This document shows positions 61,639-64,000 of a DNA stretch of 64,000 bases, piece by piece; the stretch's first letter is position 1; every line of letters begins with the position of its first letter. Under the pieces are notes generated by a model. It was given only the letters and a program-made list of their open reading frames with translations, did no database searches and was not told the DNA's origin. Both the position numbers and the translations under genes were made by a program. Source of the DNA: Lyngbya sp. HA4199-MV5. Lineage in GTDB: Bacteria > Cyanobacteriota > Cyanobacteriia > Leptolyngbyales > Leptolyngbyaceae. The stretch is from NCBI GenBank assembly GCA_019359375.1, contig JAHHHL010000002.1, positions 183,615-247,614 on the forward strand. Reading direction: 5' to 3'.

Positions 61639-62745
61639 CTAATCTCCATTGGAAAGGATTTGTCTTAATCCGTCTAGTAAGCGTTGGTTTTCGGCTTCGG
61701 TGCGAATGGCGACGCGGAAGTAGCGATCGCCCAGTTCTGGAAAACTCAAACAATCTCGAATCAAGATCTGGTGCTGCTTCAGGAGGTCTGTTTGAAGCCG
61801 TACAACCGATCGCGCTGACTCGACTAACAGAAAATTTGCTGCACCGAGAAAGGGCTTTAAACCTGGCAGCTCTGACAGTCCTTGAAACAATTGAGCTTTC
61901 GCGGCGGCTAACCACTCCCATGTCTGCTCTTGAAACGCAGTATCCCTGACGATGACTGAGCCTGCTGCGGCTGCCAGTGCATTGACCGACCAGGGATCGC
62001 GCCATGCTTGCCAGCGCTGGAGCCGATCGGGATGGGCGATCGCATAGCCCAAGCGCAATCCCGGCAAGCTGTAGAACTTGGTAAGCGACCGCAGCACGGC
62101 AAGATTGGGATGCTCCAGCACGAGGTCAATCACACTCTGCTGCTCGTCTGGTAGCAGAAAATCCATAAACGCTTCATCCACGACTACCAGGGCATTGTTG
62201 CTCAGATGAGCCGCAAGCATTGCTCTTGAAACAAGGCTTCCGGTTGGATTGTGTGGATTATTGAGCAGTAACCCTATTTCTAGAGCAGCTGGACGGTGTG
62301 CAGCGGCGATCGACAATGCCATGCCCAGATCCCACTGCCCGTTCGCTAGTTCTAAAGGATAGGGGGATACCGTTGAGTTAAAGGCTTTGAGCGCCCGCTG
62401 ATAGTCGCTAAAGGCTGGCGTAAACAGGCACGTAACATCTAGAGCCGCGAGATCTCGACATGCCCAGGTCAACAGTTCGGCAGCACCGTTCCCAGGCAGA
62501 ATGTACTCGGAGGGAATCTGGTGGAATTCGCTGAGTGTCGATCGCAACTCACCGTAGTGGGGATCGGGATAGGCGTTGAGATCGCCTAAGTGAGACTGAA
62601 TGGCGGCGATCGCAGAGGCAGGTGGACCTAATGGGTTAATACTGGCAGAAAAATCCAGAATGGCATGGGGGGAACAGTCCGCAAGTGTCGCTGCCCAGAC
62701 TAGATTCCCCCCATGCGATGGACGCTGAACCGACGGCTGATTCAA
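61639..62745 (-). CDS. CobD-like PLP enzyme (threonine-phosphate decarboxylase/histidinol-phosphate aminotransferase type)
   Basis: The 368-residue fold-type I PLP protein has the CobD-like start HGGNLVWAATLA-x(7)-ILDFSASINPLGPP, NAYPDPHYGELRSTLSE, GNGAAELLTWACR, and PLP lysine in RSLTKFYSLPGLRLGYAI. CobD makes aminopropanol phosphate for the cobalamin nucleotide loop. HisC-like activity cannot be excluded, but the N-terminus favours CobD. It lies 66 bp upstream of the flavoprotein gene on the same strand. Confidence 0.87.
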   Translation of the reverse strand: MNQPSVQRPSHGGNLVWAATLADCSPHAILDFSASINPLGPPASAIAAIQSHLGDLNAYPDPHYGELRSTLSEFHQIPSEYILPGNGAAELLTWACRDLAALDVTCLFTPAFSDYQRALKAFNSTVSPYPLELANGQWDLGMALSIAAAHRPAALEIGLLLNNPHNPTGSLVSRAMLAAHLSNNALVVVDEAFMDFLLPDEQQSVIDLVLEHPNLAVLRSLTKFYSLPGLRLGYAIAHPDRLQRWQAWRDPWSVNALAAAAGSVIVRDTAFQEQTWEWLAAAKAQLFQGLSELPGLKPFLGAANFLLVESARSVVRLQTDLLKQHQILIRDCLSFPELGDRYFRVAIRTEAENQRLLDGLRQILSNGD

Positions 62746-62869
62746 ATTGCGGCTTCAAAACGGTGCTATCTCAGTGTTGCCGATTTTGGAGGAAAAAGGG
62801 GGCTGGCGGCTAAAGACATTGGTTTCACGGCATCTGTTGTTTCAGCAACACCCTTACTCTTTCTTCGAC

Positions 62870-63169
62870 TTACTTCTTCGCTGAGTTATTTTTTTCCGGG
62901 GCAACCTTTTCTCTAAATAATTTCCCAGCCGAAAACGCAGGTACTTTTGTTGCAGGGATATCCATCTTGTCTCCCGTTTTGGGATTACGCCCTTCACGAG
63001 CCTTGCGTTCCCGTGATTCAAACGAGCCAAACCCAACCAATGTCACTTTATCCCCATCGCTCACAGCTTCGACGATCGCTTCCAGAGCCGCCGTCAACAC
63101 AGCATCGGCTTGTTTTTTCGTCACGCTGGCTTTGTCTGCCACCGCATCCACCAGCTCTCCCTTGTTCAT
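62870..63169 (-). CDS. HU-family DNA-binding protein
   Basis: From the ATG at 63169 the product has 99 residues (MNKGELVDAVADKASVTKKQADAVLTAALEAIVEAVSDGDKVTLVGFGSFE). The DNA-binding arm RNPKTGDKMDIPATKVPAFSAGK is intact, and the lysine-rich tail KNNSAKK is short. HU bends and compacts the nucleoid. AAGGAG (opposite strand 63175-63180) places the start at 63169 rather than at the upstream GTG 63202. Confidence 0.94.
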   Translation of the reverse strand: MNKGELVDAVADKASVTKKQADAVLTAALEAIVEAVSDGDKVTLVGFGSFESRERKAREGRNPKTGDKMDIPATKVPAFSAGKLFREKVAPEKNNSAKK

Positions 63170-63202
63170 AGGTTCTCCTTGGGTTGTTAGGGCAAAATGC
63201 AC

Positions 63203-63546
63203 TGTCCATCGAAGTTTCGGGCGAAACTACGCGATCAAAAACAAAGCAAGATTTTCGTTAAAACGGCTGAAACACCCGTGAAATCTAACTTTCAATGCCC
63301 TATTCTAAAGCGTTCCCTTCGCTGTAGATCTAAGAAACCTTTAAGATATATGGCTTTTGAGACTTTTTTGCTAATTCCAAAGGCGTGTAGCGATAAGGAG
63401 GGCATATGAGTTGGGGGAAAGGCAGGAGGCAGGAGGCAGAAGGTGGGGAGTGGGGAGTGGGGAGTGGGGATTAGGGAGTGGGGCGATCAGGCATAAAAAT
63501 ACCCCGATGGGGCAATCAGGGTTAAAAGAAAGGTTAGATTAGCGAT
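63203..63546. other. Intergenic region with STRR
   Basis: The HU promoter region, then a GGCAGGA/GGGGAGT heptamer run at about 63420-63482, and a short CCCCGATGGGG palindrome near 63503. No gene is seen. Confidence 0.6.
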
Positions 63547-63834
63547 CTAGGGATAATTGCCAGCCGTGCCATCTTCGTTTCTCCACTCCACAGAGGCAAC
63601 GCGAAAATCAGGACGATGATCTTTAGCAGACACAGTGGTCTCAAAATCAGCGTAGGCACCTGGTGACAGCGAAGATTGCTTTATCCACGCGCGTGGCGTT
63701 AGTGTCTGCGCTCCTGCTTGGACTGTAAGCGTCACTGACATGCCATTAATCGTTTGCTGAGTTTGATTCTGTATCTTGCCAGAGAGAGTCCAGCGACCAG
63801 AACCGTTATCTTTAATCTCGCGCGCTGTTTCCAC
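63547..63834 (-). CDS. Secreted-protein-like C-terminal fragment, probably truncated
   Basis: The frame is open from an upstream stop at 63901-63903 and has only a GTG at 63834 as a usable start. The product (GRWTLSGKIQNQTQQTINGMSVTLTVQAG, then DFETTVSAKDHRPDFRVASVEWRNEDG) looks like a beta-sandwich domain of the FxLYD type found at the C-terminus of exported proteins. It lacks a signal peptide. It is probably the 3' remnant of a longer gene whose 5' part was displaced by the IS630-type element at the right edge. Confidence 0.55.
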   Translation of the reverse strand: METAREIKDNGSGRWTLSGKIQNQTQQTINGMSVTLTVQAGAQTLTPRAWIKQSSLSPGAYADFETTVSAKDHRPDFRVASVEWRNEDGTAGNYP

Positions 63835-63900
63835 AACCTGACCACTGTTAGCAGCTTGTTTCTGAGGTCTTAGACTAGTAGTCCGCCAAAGGAAGTTTGC

Positions 63901-64000
63901 CTAGTTTCCTTGCTCTAGTTTTGGATAGAGATGCTCTAACCGACTCCGCGCATCCGTACTCGAAAACCTCCAATTGACTGTGGCTTTTTGAGCATTGCGT
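63901..64000 (-). mobile_element. IS630-family transposase, C-terminal end (cut by window edge)
   Basis: 32 codons ending at TAG 63901-63903 encode NAQKATVNWRFSSTDARSRLEHLYPKLE, very close to the conserved C-terminus of IS630-family transposases (NWRFTTxDARxKLxxLYP). The element end should lie within about 30 bp beyond the stop; a TA at 63876-63877 or 63879-63880, before GTCCGCC, is a candidate boundary. The rest lies to the right of the window. Confidence 0.7.

Noticed and set aside
63170..63202. GTG at 63202 as the HU start
   Set aside because: An AAGGAG ribosome-binding site and the family N-terminus MNKGELV place the start at 63169.
1..64000. tRNA and rRNA genes
   Set aside because: I looked for T-loop-like GTTCGAATC segments and rRNA signatures on both strands and found none I could support; a tRNAscan run would be decisive.

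Overview
The window is chromosomal DNA from a cyanobacterium, probably filamentous and Leptolyngbya-like. The evidence is the very high density of the HIP1 octamer GCGATCGC, arrays of heptanucleotide repeats (STRRs) in most spacers, and several cyanobacterium-typical genes: a Ycf51-type protein, DUF1825, a LabA-like NYN protein, a cyanobacterial LexA and a phytochrome-like kinase. No rRNA, tRNA or CRISPR array was found. The content is mostly dispersed housekeeping genes mixed with small accessory modules.

Layout. 0-2 kb: a TIR-WD40 protein cut by the left edge, then palindromic repeats. 2-15.4 kb: an alpha/beta hydrolase, recN, a TPR-glycosyltransferase with an overlapping acetyltransferase, an ABC1/UbiB kinase, lexA, an alcohol-dehydrogenase-like/aminotransferase operon, a TPR gene, ycf51-like and an IscA-type protein. 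15.7-24.6 kb: cyanobacterial unknowns, an ECF-like ATPase, rsmG, a DUF4258/YgiT toxin-antitoxin-like cassette, ppk1 and a hicBA pair. 24.9-31 kb: a Crp/Fnr regulator divergent from cysK, two small membrane proteins, folK, a Nudix hydrolase, photolyase and a Lin0512 protein. 31-39.4 kb: a phytochrome-like kinase with its response regulator, a peptidoglycan-binding protein, a degenerate ADP-ribosylglycohydrolase, a PgpH-type HD phosphodiesterase and a second hicBA. 39.4-44.1 kb is an accessory region: a sugar permease, a methyltransferase, duplicated small proteins, a gene broken by a miniature element, a retropepsin-like pair, a UDG-like gene with an internal stop and a structured non-coding stretch. 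44.2-64 kb: leuA, a LabA-like gene, a helicase, Uma2, an oxidoreductase, a 2H phosphoesterase, holA, a class A PBP, a CofE-like protein, a CobO-like protein without a P-loop, dcd, a flavoprotein, a CobD-like enzyme, HU, and the end of an IS630-type transposase at the right edge.

The most notable signal is the amount of small repetitive and mobile DNA and what it does to genes. Heptamer arrays have entered reading frames (recN, rsmG, the gldA-like gene) and leave similar low-complexity peptides in unrelated proteins. A 131-bp element with IS5-like CTAG targets is present three times and supplies the stop codon of the Uma2 gene. A 93-bp TA-flanked element splits a small gene whose ancestral frame can be rebuilt exactly. 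A toxin-antitoxin-like cassette sits between two copies of the 3' end of rsmG. Several proteins keep a fold but have lost catalytic residues: the ADP-ribosylglycohydrolase-like, CobO-like and disulfide-oxidoreductase-like proteins.
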